Source of the DNA: Halorientalis sp. IM1011
GTDB lineage: Archaea > Halobacteriota > Halobacteria > Halobacteriales > Haloarculaceae
Length of the DNA: 64,000 nucleotides
Direction of reading: 5' to 3'
NCBI RefSeq assembly: GCF_001989615.1
Contig: NZ_CP019067.1
Location: 310,001-374,000, forward strand
In this document: in pieces, positions 1 through 8,132 of the stretch
Layout of the letters: every line of letters starts with the position of its first letter
Numbering within the stretch: position 1 is the first letter of the stretch
Made by a program: the position numbers and the translations under genes
Notes under the pieces: model-generated
What the model was told of the DNA's origin: nothing
What the model saw: only the letters and a program-made list of their open reading frames with translations
Databases searched by the model: none

Positions 1-703
1 CGGTCAACAGCGTGAGGACGGCGTGCCCGCCAGCCGATTCCCCGAAGATGGTCACGTTGTCCGGGTCGCCGCCGAACCCTTCGACGTTGCGCTGGACCCA
101 CTCCAGGCCGGCGCGGATGTCGAGGTAGCCGAAGTTGGTCGGCGTCGACGGGTTCTCGGCACTGATCTCGGGGTGGGCGAAAAAGCCCAGCGCGTTCAGC
201 CGGTAGTTGACCGCCACGACGACCACGTCGCCGGCCTCGGCCAGCGCCCCGCCGGGGAACCGGTTGCTCCCGAAGTTGTATCCGCCGCCGTGGATCCAGT
301 ACATCACGGGCTTGTCCCCGGGTTCGGCGTCCTCGGGTGCCCAGACGTTCAGGTTGAGACAGCCGTCCTCCTCGCCGACGAATTCCCCGACGCTGTCGAT
401 CAACGTCGTCAACAGGAGCGGTTGCGGTGCGCGTGGCCCGAACTCCGTCGCGTCGCGGGTCCCGTCCCACGACGGCGCGGGCGTCTCCGGGGGCCGGAAC
501 CGCCGCTCACCCACCGGCTGGTGGGCGTACGGAATCCCCTCGAACACCTCGATCCCGTCGTCCTCGTACCCCTCGACGGTCCCGCTCTCGGTCTCGACCG
601 TCGGACCCGAGAACCACCAGGTCGCGTTCGCGCTGCCGACGCCACTCCCCGCTCCGAACACGGACGCTCCCCCGAGCGCCCCCAGATACGTCCGTCTGTC
701 CAT
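1..703 (-). CDS. carboxylesterase type B, N-terminal part (runs off the window)
   Basis: Type-B carboxylesterase (para-nitrobenzyl esterase family), which hydrolyses carboxylic esters. About 234 codons are visible. The start is ATG at 703, followed by MDRRTYLG and a short hydrophobic stretch, which resembles a Tat signal, so export is likely. Family marks are visible in order: the FEGIPYA region near residue 55, the oxyanion-hole HGGGY near residue 135, and the nucleophile elbow GESAGG with Ser at about residue 223. The acid and histidine of the triad would lie beyond base 1. The PadR regulator upstream is on the same strand with a 76-bp gap and could control it; that is inference. Confidence 0.85.
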   Translation of the reverse strand, partial: MDRRTYLGALGGASVFGAGSGVGSANATWWFSGPTVETESGTVEGYEDDGIEVFEGIPYAHQPVGERRFRPPETPAPSWDGTRDATEFGPRAPQPLLLTTLIDSVGEFVGEEDGCLNLNVWAPEDAEPGDKPVMYWIHGGGYNFGSNRFPGGALAEAGDVVVVAVNYRLNALGFFAHPEISAENPSTPTNFGYLDIRAGLEWVQRNVEGFGGDPDNVTIFGESAGGHAVLTLLT

Positions 704-779
704 TGGAAACAATATTTCGAGACACAGCTAACAGAATAAAAACTTTCGGTGCAGGAGAAACGAACGACGGGGTCGGCGG

Positions 780-1070
780 TCAGGCGAGAATCGTGCTCTC
801 TTCGAGGAACTGGTCTTCCCACTCGCGGCGGGCTTCCAGTTCGCGACGACCCCGGTTCGTGACTGCGTAGACGTTCGTGCGCCGGTCTTTCTTCCCTTTC
901 TCGACGAGTCCTTTCTCGACGAGGGTGTCGAGGTTGGGGTAGAGCCGGCCGTGGTGTATCTCGCCCTCGTAGTACTCTTCGAGGGCGTCCTTGATCGCCA
1001 GTCCGTGCGGTTCGTCGTACCCCGCGATGACGTACAGCAGATCGCGCTGGAATCCAGTCAGATCGTGCAC
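780..1070 (-). CDS. PadR-family winged-helix transcriptional regulator
   Basis: A 96-residue PadR-like regulator. The winged helix covers most of the protein, with the typical opening LTGFQRDLLYVI, the GRLYPNLDTL recognition-helix region near residues 41-50, and a wing with VTNRGRRELE. The start is GTG at 1070. An in-frame TAG lies just upstream, so no longer version exists, and an AT-rich TATA-like element about 26 bases upstream fits a leaderless transcript. PadR proteins are usually repressors that respond to small molecules. The ligand and targets cannot be read from the sequence; the esterase downstream is the obvious candidate. Confidence 0.85.
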   Translation of the reverse strand: MHDLTGFQRDLLYVIAGYDEPHGLAIKDALEEYYEGEIHHGRLYPNLDTLVEKGLVEKGKKDRRTNVYAVTNRGRRELEARREWEDQFLEESTILA

Positions 1071-1090
1071 ACATAGCTATACCTACCTGA

Positions 1091-1100
1091 TTAAATTAAA
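1091..1100 (-). promoter_or_regulatory. TATA-like box of the PadR gene
   Basis: On the minus strand the element reads TTTAATTTAA and is centred about 26 bases before the GTG start of the PadR gene. That is the spacing expected for a leaderless archaeal promoter. It supports the GTG start. Confidence 0.5.
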
Positions 1101-1287
1101 TCTATCGGCCAGTATGAAAGAATTGGAGGAGGTCGGGGCCATGCGGGGTTTCGCGGGGCGGGGACTGCGGTCGCGCGGTGACTGTCGTGACCGGAGACTG
1201 ACCAGTACGGCCAGTCTTCGAATCGGACGTGTCGCCGGGTCGGGCCGAATCCTGTGACTCAAGTCGGCCGGCGACCACCACTCTCGC

Positions 1288-1674
1288 ATGGACGCCGCCG
1301 ACACGATCCGGTCGTACTACGACGCGCTCCGGGACGGGGAGCCGCTGGGGCCGTTCTTCGCGTCCGAGCGTCCGGCGGACGACGCGATCGTCAAGTTCGG
1401 CCTCTCCGAGCGACTCGTCGGGACCGACGCCGTCCGCGAGGGGTTGCGCGAACAGACGGCAACGACAGCCGACTGGGCCGTCGACAGCCGTGCCCTTCGG
1501 GCGACAGAGCGGGAGCGTCACGCCTGGTTCAGCGACGCCGTCGAGATGGGGTGGACCGACACCGAACGCGAGATCCGGTACGAGTTCGACACGCGCTGGA
1601 GCGGCACGCTCGAACTGCGGGACGGGGACTGGCGGTTCGTCGGCATGCACGTCAGCACGGCGGGGGACCGCTGA
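1288..1674 (+). CDS. SnoaL/NTF2-like small protein
   Basis: A 128-residue protein resembling the NTF2-like/SnoaL superfamily. It has an N-terminal helix (DTIRSYYDALRDG), a middle segment and a C-terminal strand pattern ending in LRDGDWRFVGMHV, which is typical of the closing strands of this cone-shaped fold. Members are enzymes or ligand-binding proteins, and no catalytic residues can be assigned here. Its stop codon overlaps the next gene's ATG (TGATG), so the two are probably translated together. Confidence 0.6.
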   Translation: MDAADTIRSYYDALRDGEPLGPFFASERPADDAIVKFGLSERLVGTDAVREGLREQTATTADWAVDSRALRATERERHAWFSDAVEMGWTDTEREIRYEFDTRWSGTLELRDGDWRFVGMHVSTAGDR

Positions 1675-1988
1675 TGGTCGGTCCGGTCTCGAACGACGAG
1701 CGGGAGTCGTTCACCCGTCGCCTGCAGGTCGGGTTCGTGGTCCTCGTCGGCCTGTCGGCGGGGCTGATAACGCTCCAGGGGGATCCCACTCCAGCCGTCG
1801 TCGTCGGGGCCGTGGTGGGCGGCCTCGTCGTCGGCGTCGTACTGGTGCGGTTCGCGGTTCCCGACCCGGGCGGGTTCCGCGATCAGGACACGACCGGCCG
1901 GCTGTCGAAGTCGAACGGCCACCTCGAACGGCGGTTCGATAGCGACGAGCGAGAATCAGAATCCCGACGCGAGCGACGGAACCGCTAG
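1674..1988 (+). CDS. small two-helix membrane protein
   Basis: 104 residues. A charged N-terminus is followed by two hydrophobic helices at about residues 18-35 and 40-62, then a highly charged Arg/Glu/Ser tail. It is predicted to be a membrane protein of unknown function. The start overlaps the stop of the NTF2-like gene (TGATG), so it forms a two-gene operon with it. It converges on the metalloprotease-like gene, and the two TAG stops share one CTAG at 1985-1988. Confidence 0.6.
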   Translation: MVGPVSNDERESFTRRLQVGFVVLVGLSAGLITLQGDPTPAVVVGAVVGGLVVGVVLVRFAVPDPGGFRDQDTTGRLSKSNGHLERRFDSDERESESRRERRNR

Positions 1989-2932
1989 CGGACCCGATCC
2001 AGCCACGCGCCCGGATCGTCGAGTTCGGTATCGGTCGGCAGGTTCTCCGGGCGCTCCCAGACCGCCGACGCGCCCTCGACGCCGCGCTCGTCGGCGACGG
2101 TCTCGAAGAACTGTTTCCCGCGTTCGTACTGGCGACGCTTCATGCCCAGTCCGAGCAGTCGACGGACGAGCATCGAGATGGGGCCCCGGCCCTGTCGGCG
2201 CTCGTCCAGTTTCCGCCGCAGGTCGGTGTACTCCCCGTCGAAGGCCCGATCCATCACGAGTTCGGCGTATCCCTCGACGGCAGTCATCGTGGTGTCGAGA
2301 CTCCCCAGCGCCTCGCGGTCGAGGCTGCCCTCGCCGAGGGCGTCGACGGCCCGTTCGAGGTCGGCTTCGAGTCGGTCGGCGAGCCAGGGCGCGGCCCCGA
2401 ACTCGGCGGCGTGGGAGACCTCGTGGAAGGCGATCCAGCGCCGGAAGCGTGGCTCGGGTACGTCGAGCATCGTCGCCACCCTGGCGATGTTGGGGTGGAC
2501 GAAGTACAGCGCGTGCGCGTCGCTCTCGGCGAGCAAGAGCGGGTCGTACTGGCCGAGGACGTTGTTGCCGAGGAAGCCGAGCGCGATGGACATCGACCCG
2601 GTGTTGACCATGCGGGCCAGGCCCGGGATCAGGCCGACCTGATCGCCCAGCGGTGCCATCACGCGCTGGAAGGTGTCGATGTTGGCGTCGATCCAGTGGT
2701 GGCGGTTCTGGATTTCGACGGCGTCGGGGACGTCGAAGTCGATGCCGGCGACCTCGCGGATCCGACCGCGCGCCTCGCGCACGTCGTCTGCGTACCCCTC
2801 CTCCTGTTCCCGAGAGAGTGCGATAGAGCCGGGCTCGGTCGACGCTTTGGCCGCCTCGGCGACTGCCGTCCAGTCGACGGGACCCGTCCCCGAGGCTCCC
2901 GTGACCGCCTGGACGCTACGAAAGAGACCCAT
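1985..2932 (-). CDS. zinc-dependent metalloprotease-like protein (F420-biosynthesis-associated family)
   Basis: 315 residues. It belongs to a family widespread in haloarchaea and actinobacteria, annotated as zinc-dependent metalloprotease or as coenzyme-F420-biosynthesis associated. The zinc motif HEVSH (HExxH) is seen within WIAFHEVSHAAEF near residue 171. An N-terminal segment (VDWTAVAEAAK) and a C-terminal part with a conserved DRAFDGEY-like stretch follow the usual layout. No signal peptide is visible, so a cytoplasmic location is inferred. The family has a metal-binding motif but no well-established substrate that I can name. It converges on the membrane-protein gene and overlaps it by 4 bp. 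Confidence 0.75.
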   Translation of the reverse strand: MGLFRSVQAVTGASGTGPVDWTAVAEAAKASTEPGSIALSREQEEGYADDVREARGRIREVAGIDFDVPDAVEIQNRHHWIDANIDTFQRVMAPLGDQVGLIPGLARMVNTGSMSIALGFLGNNVLGQYDPLLLAESDAHALYFVHPNIARVATMLDVPEPRFRRWIAFHEVSHAAEFGAAPWLADRLEADLERAVDALGEGSLDREALGSLDTTMTAVEGYAELVMDRAFDGEYTDLRRKLDERRQGRGPISMLVRRLLGLGMKRRQYERGKQFFETVADERGVEGASAVWERPENLPTDTELDDPGAWLDRVR

Positions 2933-2972
2933 ACGTCGGCCACGGGGTGACCAGTAAAAAGGTCTTCTCCCG

Positions 2973-3215
2973 TCAGTTCGGTAGTTCGATACCTTCCTGG
3001 TCTAGCTCGATCTCCTCGCCGACCTCGCTCCGGGAGACCAGCCAGGCGACGCCGACGATGGCACCCAGCGCGAGGAGGACGAACAGCTTCCCCGCCGCAC
3101 CGCCCTCGGACTCGTCCTCGGCCGACGCCTCGTCCTCGTCCTCGCCGAAGAAGGGGGCCGTGTTGGAAAACGATGCCTCGTCGAGGTGAAGTTCGAACAG
3201 TGTGATGTCGGCCAT
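2973..3215 (-). CDS. small acidic single-pass membrane protein
   Basis: 80 residues. An acidic N-terminal half (about residues 24-38 rich in Glu, Asp and Ser) is followed by one hydrophobic helix at about residues 43-60 (LFVLLALGAIVGVAWLV) and a short acidic tail. No family function is recognised. It is transcribed in the same direction as the metalloprotease gene, 40 bp upstream of that gene's start, so co-transcription is possible. Confidence 0.55.
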   Translation of the reverse strand: MADITLFELHLDEASFSNTAPFFGEDEDEASAEDESEGGAAGKLFVLLALGAIVGVAWLVSRSEVGEEIELDQEGIELPN

Positions 3216-3346
3216 ACCCCACAGTCCACGCGAACCGGCTTACGGTTTGGGGAGCCGGTGGTTTTCCTCGATCTATCGGGCGTCGAAGAATACCCCGGAT
3301 CGAGCGGCGTCGCCGGGTTCATATCCGACCCACCACAGGGGACGGT

Positions 3347-4417
3347 ATGGACGACAGACGACGCGAGTTCCTCTTCGACCTGCTGGAGACGGGCGCACCG
3401 ACCGGCTTCGAGACCGCCGCACAGCGGGTCTGGATCGACCACTGCTCTGACGTGGCCGACGAGGTGCGGACCGACGCCTACGGCAACGCCGTCGCGGTCC
3501 ACGAGGGCGACCCCGACGCGCCGACCGTCGTCGTGACGGGCCACGGCGACGAGATCGGCTTCGTCGTCCGCCGGATCGACGACGACGGCTTCCTCCACCT
3601 CTCGCGGGTCGGCGGGACGGACAAGACGGTCTCGCGCGGCCAGCACGTCACGATCCGCACCGACGACGGTCCCGTCTCGGGCGTCATCGGTCAGACCGCG
3701 ATCCACCTGCGGGACGGCGACGAGGACGAGGTGGCCGAGATCACCGAGCAGTACGTCGACGTCGGCGCCGAGGACGGCGAGGAAGCCCGGGAACTCGTCG
3801 ACGTCGGCGATCCCCTGACGGTCGCCTCGGGCGTCGAGGACCTCCAGGGCTCCCGGCTCACCGGGCGCGCGATGGACAACCGCGTGGGGACGTGGAGCGC
3901 GGCGGAAGCTCTCCGGACTGCGGTCGATAACGACGTGGACGCGACGGTGAAGGCCGTCAGCACGGTTCAGGAAGAGGTCGGCGGCAACGGCGCGCAGATG
4001 ATCGGCTTCGACCTCGACCCGGACGCGGCCGTCGTGGTGGACGTGACCCACGCGACGGACACGCCCGGACTCGCGGCCAAGCGCGACGTGGACGTGGCAC
4101 TGGGCGAGGGGCCGTCGATCCGGCGGGGACTCCCTGACCATCCGAAACTGGTCGACGCGCTGCGGACGGTAGCGGACGACGAGGGCGTGGACGTGCAACT
4201 GGAAGCCGCGAGCAACACGACCAAGACCGACGCCAACTCGATCTTCGTCCAGCGCGGGGGCATCCCCTCGGTCAACGTCGGGATCCCGACGCGGTACATG
4301 CACACGCCGGTCGAGGTGATCGACACGGACGATCTGACCGGTGCCGTGGACGTGATCGCGGCGGTCGTCGAGCGGGCCGACGAGTTCACGCCCTACGCGG
4401 TCGATCCGACGGCCTGA
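3347..4417 (+). CDS. M42-family aminopeptidase (TET peptidase)
   Basis: 356 residues, the usual length of M42 metallopeptidases. These form dodecameric tetrahedral aminopeptidases that trim peptides in the cytoplasm. The co-catalytic metal ligands are in place: GHGDEIGF (His66; the family more often has HMDE), MDN (Asp177), EEVGG (Glu209/Glu210), the VDVTHATD strand (Asp232) and RYMHTP (His319). It stands alone between a divergent small membrane gene and the lsm operon. Confidence 0.9.
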   Translation: MDDRRREFLFDLLETGAPTGFETAAQRVWIDHCSDVADEVRTDAYGNAVAVHEGDPDAPTVVVTGHGDEIGFVVRRIDDDGFLHLSRVGGTDKTVSRGQHVTIRTDDGPVSGVIGQTAIHLRDGDEDEVAEITEQYVDVGAEDGEEARELVDVGDPLTVASGVEDLQGSRLTGRAMDNRVGTWSAAEALRTAVDNDVDATVKAVSTVQEEVGGNGAQMIGFDLDPDAAVVVDVTHATDTPGLAAKRDVDVALGEGPSIRRGLPDHPKLVDALRTVADDEGVDVQLEAASNTTKTDANSIFVQRGGIPSVNVGIPTRYMHTPVEVIDTDDLTGAVDVIAAVVERADEFTPYAVDPTA

Positions 4418-4480
4418 GCGGGACGAGCGCGTCGTCACGCTTGGATACATCGTCGGGCCGACCGTTGAGATAGCGGTACG

Positions 4481-4486
4481 TTTATA
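4481..4486 (+). promoter_or_regulatory. TATA box of the lsm-rpl37e-purF operon
   Basis: TTTATA lies 25-30 bases upstream of the lsm ATG at 4511. The transcript is therefore expected to start at or next to the start codon (leaderless), as is common in haloarchaea. Confidence 0.6.
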
Positions 4487-4510
4487 CGTGCGTCTGCACC
4501 CGGTTTCGGT

Positions 4511-4696
4511 ATGAGTGGACGACCGCTGGACGTCCTCGAAGCGGCGCTGGGATCGAGCGTGACGGTCCAACTGAAAGGGGGCGAAATGTACGAGGGAGAG
4601 CTCACCGGATACGACCAGCACATGAACCTGGTCATCGAGGAAGGTGAAGACACAACGATTATACGCGGCGATAACGTCGTCTCGATTAACCCATGA
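4511..4696 (+). CDS. lsm: Lsm/Sm-like archaeal protein (SmAP)
   Basis: 61 residues, a single Sm fold and about the size of haloarchaeal SmAP1. The Sm1 motif is seen as [25 protein letters not shown] and the Sm2 motif as the [10 protein letters not shown] strand. It is expected to form a ring that binds U-rich RNA in RNA processing and regulation. Its TGA overlaps the ATG of the L37e gene (ATGA), an arrangement conserved in haloarchaea. The TATA box at the right distance fixes the start. Confidence 0.95.
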   Translation: MSGRPLDVLEAALGSSVTVQLKGGEMYEGELTGYDQHMNLVIEEGEDTTIIRGDNVVSINP

Positions 4697-4866
4697 CGGG
4701 CGCAGGAACCCCGAGCCAGGGGAAGAAAAACACCACGACACACACGAAGTGTCGCCGGTGTGGCGAAAAGTCGTATCACACGAAAAAGAAAGTCTGTTCG
4801 TCCTGCGGATTCGGCAAATCCGCCAAGCGTCGTGACTACGCCTGGCAGGAGAAGTCGGGCGAGTAA
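4693..4866 (+). CDS. rpl37e: 50S ribosomal protein L37e
   Basis: 57 residues. It is a small basic ribosomal protein with a C2-C2 zinc finger: CRRC (Cys20, Cys23) and CSSC (Cys35, Cys38), followed by [13 protein letters not shown], a segment typical of L37e. It sits in the large ribosomal subunit and binds 23S rRNA. It overlaps lsm by 4 bp and is followed after 24 bp by purF, so the three probably form one transcript linking RNA handling, translation and purine synthesis. Confidence 0.95.
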   Translation: MTGAGTPSQGKKNTTTHTKCRRCGEKSYHTKKKVCSSCGFGKSAKRRDYAWQEKSGE

Positions 4867-4890
4867 CGGACGGACACCCCACCACCCACC

Positions 4891-6336
4891 ATGCACGAGA
4901 AGTGCGGCGTCGTCGGTGTATCGCTAGCAGACCGGGACGCCGCCCGCCCCCTCTACTACTCTCTGTACGCCCTCCAGCACCGCGGCCAGGAGTCCGCCGG
5001 CATCGTCACCCACGACGGCTTCCAGCAGCACTCCCACGTCGAGATGGGCCTCGTCGGCGACGCCTTCGAACAGGGTGACCTCGAAGACCTGAACGGCTCA
5101 CACGGGATCGGCCACGTCCGGTACCCCACCGCCGGCAGCGTCAACGCGAGCTGTGCCCAGCCGTTCTCCGTATCCTTCAAGAGCGGCTCGCTCGGCCTGA
5201 GCCACAACGGCAACCTCGTCAACGCCGACGAGGTGGGCGATCAACTGGCCGAACTGGGCCACGCCTTCACCTCCGACGGCGACACGGAGGTCATCGCTCA
5301 CGATCTGGCGCGGAACCTCCTCGAGGAGGACCTCGTGCGCGCGGTCAAGCGGACGATGAGCCGGATCCACGGGTCCTATTCGCTGACGATCATGCACGAC
5401 GACACCGTGCTCGGCGTGCGCGACCCCGAAGGCAACCGGCCGCTCTGTATCGGCGAACTCGAAGACGGCTACGTGCTGGCCTCCGAGTCGGCGGCCATCG
5501 ACACGCTCGACGGCGAGTTGATCCGTGACGTGCGGCCGGGCGAGCTCGTCGTCCTCCACAGCGACGGGACGGGCTACGACACCTACCAGCTCGTCGAACC
5601 CGAGAACACGGCCCACTGCTTCTTCGAGCACGTCTACTTCGCGCGACCCGACTCGGTGATCGACGACGAACTCGTCTACGAGGTGCGGCGGGACCTCGGA
5701 CGCGCGCTCTGGGAGGAAAGCGGCATCGACAGCGACGTGGTGATGCCGGTTCCGGACTCCGGGCGTGCGTTCGCCTCGGGCTACGCCGAGGCGGCAAACG
5801 AGGACCCCGAGGCCGACGGCGTCGAGTTCGCCGAGGGGCTGATGAAGAATCGCTACGTCGGCCGAACCTTCATCATGCCGACTCAGGACGAACGCGAGCG
5901 GGCGGTGCGGCTGAAGCTCAACCCGATCAAGTCGACGGTCGAGGGCAAGACCGTGACGCTGATCGACGACTCCATCGTCCGGGGGACCACCTCGAATCAA
6001 CTCGTACAGCTCCTGTACGACGCCGGAGCCGAGGAGGTCCACGTCCGGATCGGTGCGCCGCCCATCGTCGCCCCGTGTTACATGGGGATCGACATGGCCT
6101 CCCGCGAGGAGTTGATCGCGGCCGACCAGTCGGTCGACGACATCCGAGACGAGATCGGGGCCGACTCGCTGTCCTACCTCTCCATCGATTCGGTCGCCGA
6201 CGCGCTCGCGAAGTCGAAAGCCGACCTCTGTCTCGGCTGTGTCACCGGGGAGTACCCCTACGATATCGAGGGCGAGGCGAAAGACCGCGACGTCGACCGG
6301 CCCGCCATCGGGACGGCTGCGAGCGCGGACGACTAG
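4891..6336 (+). CDS. purF: amidophosphoribosyltransferase
   Basis: 481 residues. It catalyses the first committed step of purine synthesis, PRPP plus glutamine to phosphoribosylamine. The N-terminal Ntn glutaminase domain has its nucleophile Cys5 in MHEKCGVVG; the residues before it would have to be removed. The PRPP-binding motif TLIDDSIVRGTT is at 356-367. Four cysteines at 243 (AHCFFEH), 396 (APCYMG), 447 and 450 (CLGC) match the [4Fe-4S] ligands of the Bacillus-type enzyme, so an oxygen-sensitive cluster is expected. It lies 24 bp after rpl37e in the same operon. Confidence 0.95.
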   Translation: MHEKCGVVGVSLADRDAARPLYYSLYALQHRGQESAGIVTHDGFQQHSHVEMGLVGDAFEQGDLEDLNGSHGIGHVRYPTAGSVNASCAQPFSVSFKSGSLGLSHNGNLVNADEVGDQLAELGHAFTSDGDTEVIAHDLARNLLEEDLVRAVKRTMSRIHGSYSLTIMHDDTVLGVRDPEGNRPLCIGELEDGYVLASESAAIDTLDGELIRDVRPGELVVLHSDGTGYDTYQLVEPENTAHCFFEHVYFARPDSVIDDELVYEVRRDLGRALWEESGIDSDVVMPVPDSGRAFASGYAEAANEDPEADGVEFAEGLMKNRYVGRTFIMPTQDERERAVRLKLNPIKSTVEGKTVTLIDDSIVRGTTSNQLVQLLYDAGAEEVHVRIGAPPIVAPCYMGIDMASREELIAADQSVDDIRDEIGADSLSYLSIDSVADALAKSKADLCLGCVTGEYPYDIEGEAKDRDVDRPAIGTAASADD

Positions 6337-6341
6337 AACGG

Positions 6342-6632
6342 TTATCCGTTGGCGTACTCGGCCGCGAGTTCGAGCACGGGGCGGGCCTCCTCGAACCGCG
6401 GTCCCTTGACGATCTCCGAGGAGTCTCGATGCCACTCGATGAGGCCGTACGATTCGAGTTTGGGGAGGTGGACGTGATACAGTTCGACTCCGGCTGGCTC
6501 TGTGTCGCGCTCGTCCCGACTCGTCGCCGTCGGACCTGCGACTCCGTCTGACCGGGGGTTCTCGTCCAGCAGATCGATCAATACCTCCCGCCGTCGTTCG
6601 TTCGCCAGCGCTTCGTATGTCGTGTCGTTCAT
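6342..6632 (-). CDS. small winged-helix DNA-binding protein (DUF7344-like)
   Basis: 96 residues from ATG at 6632. The reading frame stays open upstream, but the protein starts naturally at MNDTTYEALANERRREVL, the usual opening of a large haloarchaeal family of small ArsR-like winged-helix proteins. Conserved later parts are the VELYHVHLPKLESYGLI helix and a short acidic linker. It is presumably a transcription factor with unknown targets. A TTTATT-like element at about 6692-6698 is a weak promoter candidate. It converges on purF with a 5-bp gap. Confidence 0.75.
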   Translation of the reverse strand: MNDTTYEALANERRREVLIDLLDENPRSDGVAGPTATSRDERDTEPAGVELYHVHLPKLESYGLIEWHRDSSEIVKGPRFEEARPVLELAAEYANG

Positions 6633-6857
6633 TGAATCACTCGGTCGGGCTGGCCCGAACGCTCGGAACTCGGGTGCTGCCGTCCCTCCCGAAATAAACA
6701 GGTACAAACACGTATAACGTTGTTGTGGACGTGAACGATCAGGTTGCGGATAACGCATCCGAGACGGGATTGCCGGGCAGATTCCACATCGACCGCTGCC
6801 GGAATGTCGCTCCTGCTGGACGTTTCCTGTGGATACAACAGACGCCTCGGCACTGAA

Positions 6858-7379
6858 CTACGTCGAGTCCGCGTCGTCGAATTCGTCGTCGTCGTCGCGT
6901 GCTTCCGTCTCCTCGCTCCCCTGCAGGAAGAAGTGGTTGAACGGCTGGACGTGACGGCGGCGCATCATCTCGGAGCTCTCGATCTCGACGCCGAGGTCGT
7001 GGATCGTGTCGGTGATACGAGTGATGTCCTTCGAACTCGTGCCGACGGCGTCGACGAAGAGATTGCGACGGCCGGTGAGCATCTCGCGCACGTCGATGAT
7101 TCCCTGAATTCCCCGGATCTGTTCGGAGTAGTGCTGGAGTTCTCTGGGCGGGGCGGTGACGACGAAGGTCAACTGGAGGGGCAGGTTGGCCGCCTCGTAG
7201 TCGATCTCGGGGTGATAGCCGCGGATGATGCCGTCGTCTTCCAGCCGTTCGATGCGGTTGCGGACGGTGCTCGCGGAGACGCCTGCGGTGTCGGCGATCT
7301 CCTGTGCCGTCGTGTTTCGCGCGTCCTGCTGGAGGAGATAGAGGATACTCCGGTCGATATCGTCCAGCTCGCGCCCCAT
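6858..7379 (-). CDS. Lrp/AsnC-family transcriptional regulator
   Basis: 173 residues from ATG at 7379 (MGRELDDIDRSILYLLQQ). The N-terminal winged helix has the family pattern TAQEIADTAGVSASTVRNRI near residues 20-40. The C-terminal ligand-sensing (RAM) domain spans about 65-145 and is followed by a very acidic tail. The frame continues upstream, but only this start gives the canonical Lrp beginning. Lrp proteins often respond to amino acids. It is a monocistron, transcribed away from the window start after the DUF420 gene. Confidence 0.9.
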   Translation of the reverse strand: MGRELDDIDRSILYLLQQDARNTTAQEIADTAGVSASTVRNRIERLEDDGIIRGYHPEIDYEAANLPLQLTFVVTAPPRELQHYSEQIRGIQGIIDVREMLTGRRNLFVDAVGTSSKDITRITDTIHDLGVEIESSEMMRRRHVQPFNHFFLQGSEETEARDDDDEFDDADST

Positions 7380-7503
7380 GGCTATCTCTGTCGCCGTGAA
7401 GCCGGAAAAGCTGATTCCCGGCGTCCCTAGGAGTGGGTTCGTGGTGGTCACCAACAGGAGGCCGGACGGGTTCGGATCGCAGGTGTAGCGACAGTGTCGT
7501 CGC

Positions 7504-8064
7504 TCAGAACAGCACGTACAGCAGCAGGTAGACGACGGTCCCGAGGGCGAAGGAGACGAGCCACAGCGTCGCGGCCACGCGGCCGACCCGTGGATGGTTC
7601 GTCCCCGAGAGTTCACTGGTGGGTCGGGTCAGCGCCAGCAAGAGGACATAAAAGAGAAGCGGGATACAGACGATGGCGAGTAGCATGTGGATCCCGAGGA
7701 TCGGGAGGTAGACGAACTGCTCGACGGCGGCCGGACCCGGGAAGCCGGAGGGACCTTCGAGGGTCACCCGGTAGAGATAGAGTCCGAGGAAGGTGGCGAA
7801 CAGGACGAGGCCGGCGAGCATGGCGTTGCGGTGACGCGTGACCCGCCCGCGGCGGATCGCGCGCCAGCCGGCGAGGATGACGAATATGGCGAGGACGCTC
7901 ACGGCGGCGTTGACGTGGGGGATGGCCGCGAGCACCCACTCGGGGGCCCGGGGGAGTGCGGCCCGGGGGATCCAGCCGAGGACGGCACCGAACACCAGCG
8001 CGAGCGCCACGGCGGTCAACAGGCCGGTCAACTCGGGAACGCGGTCTCGCGCGCGCAGTTCCAT
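7504..8064 (-). CDS. DUF420 membrane protein
   Basis: 186 residues with five hydrophobic helices (about 13-32, 45-63, 82-99, 117-140 and 163-185). It matches the DUF420 family by its HVNAAVSVLAIFVILAGW segment, the VTRHRNAM loop and a histidine in LGIHMLLAI. DUF420 members in bacteria (YozB/CtaM-like) are linked to cytochrome oxidase assembly, and the conserved histidines may bind metal or haem. A similar role here is inference, since no oxidase genes are nearby. Confidence 0.8.
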   Translation of the reverse strand: MELRARDRVPELTGLLTAVALALVFGAVLGWIPRAALPRAPEWVLAAIPHVNAAVSVLAIFVILAGWRAIRRGRVTRHRNAMLAGLVLFATFLGLYLYRVTLEGPSGFPGPAAVEQFVYLPILGIHMLLAIVCIPLLFYVLLLALTRPTSELSGTNHPRVGRVAATLWLVSFALGTVVYLLLYVLF

Positions 8065-8132
8065 GGCCGGCGATACGGACCGAATCGGGATGGGCGTTTC
8101 CGTTCGGGCTGGGGCCGGCGAGAGAACGAGGC

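Noticed and set aside
3002-4885. A 627-codon open frame antisense to the M42 peptidase and the lsm operon
   Set aside because: It overlaps four well-supported genes and its product has no recognisable domain.
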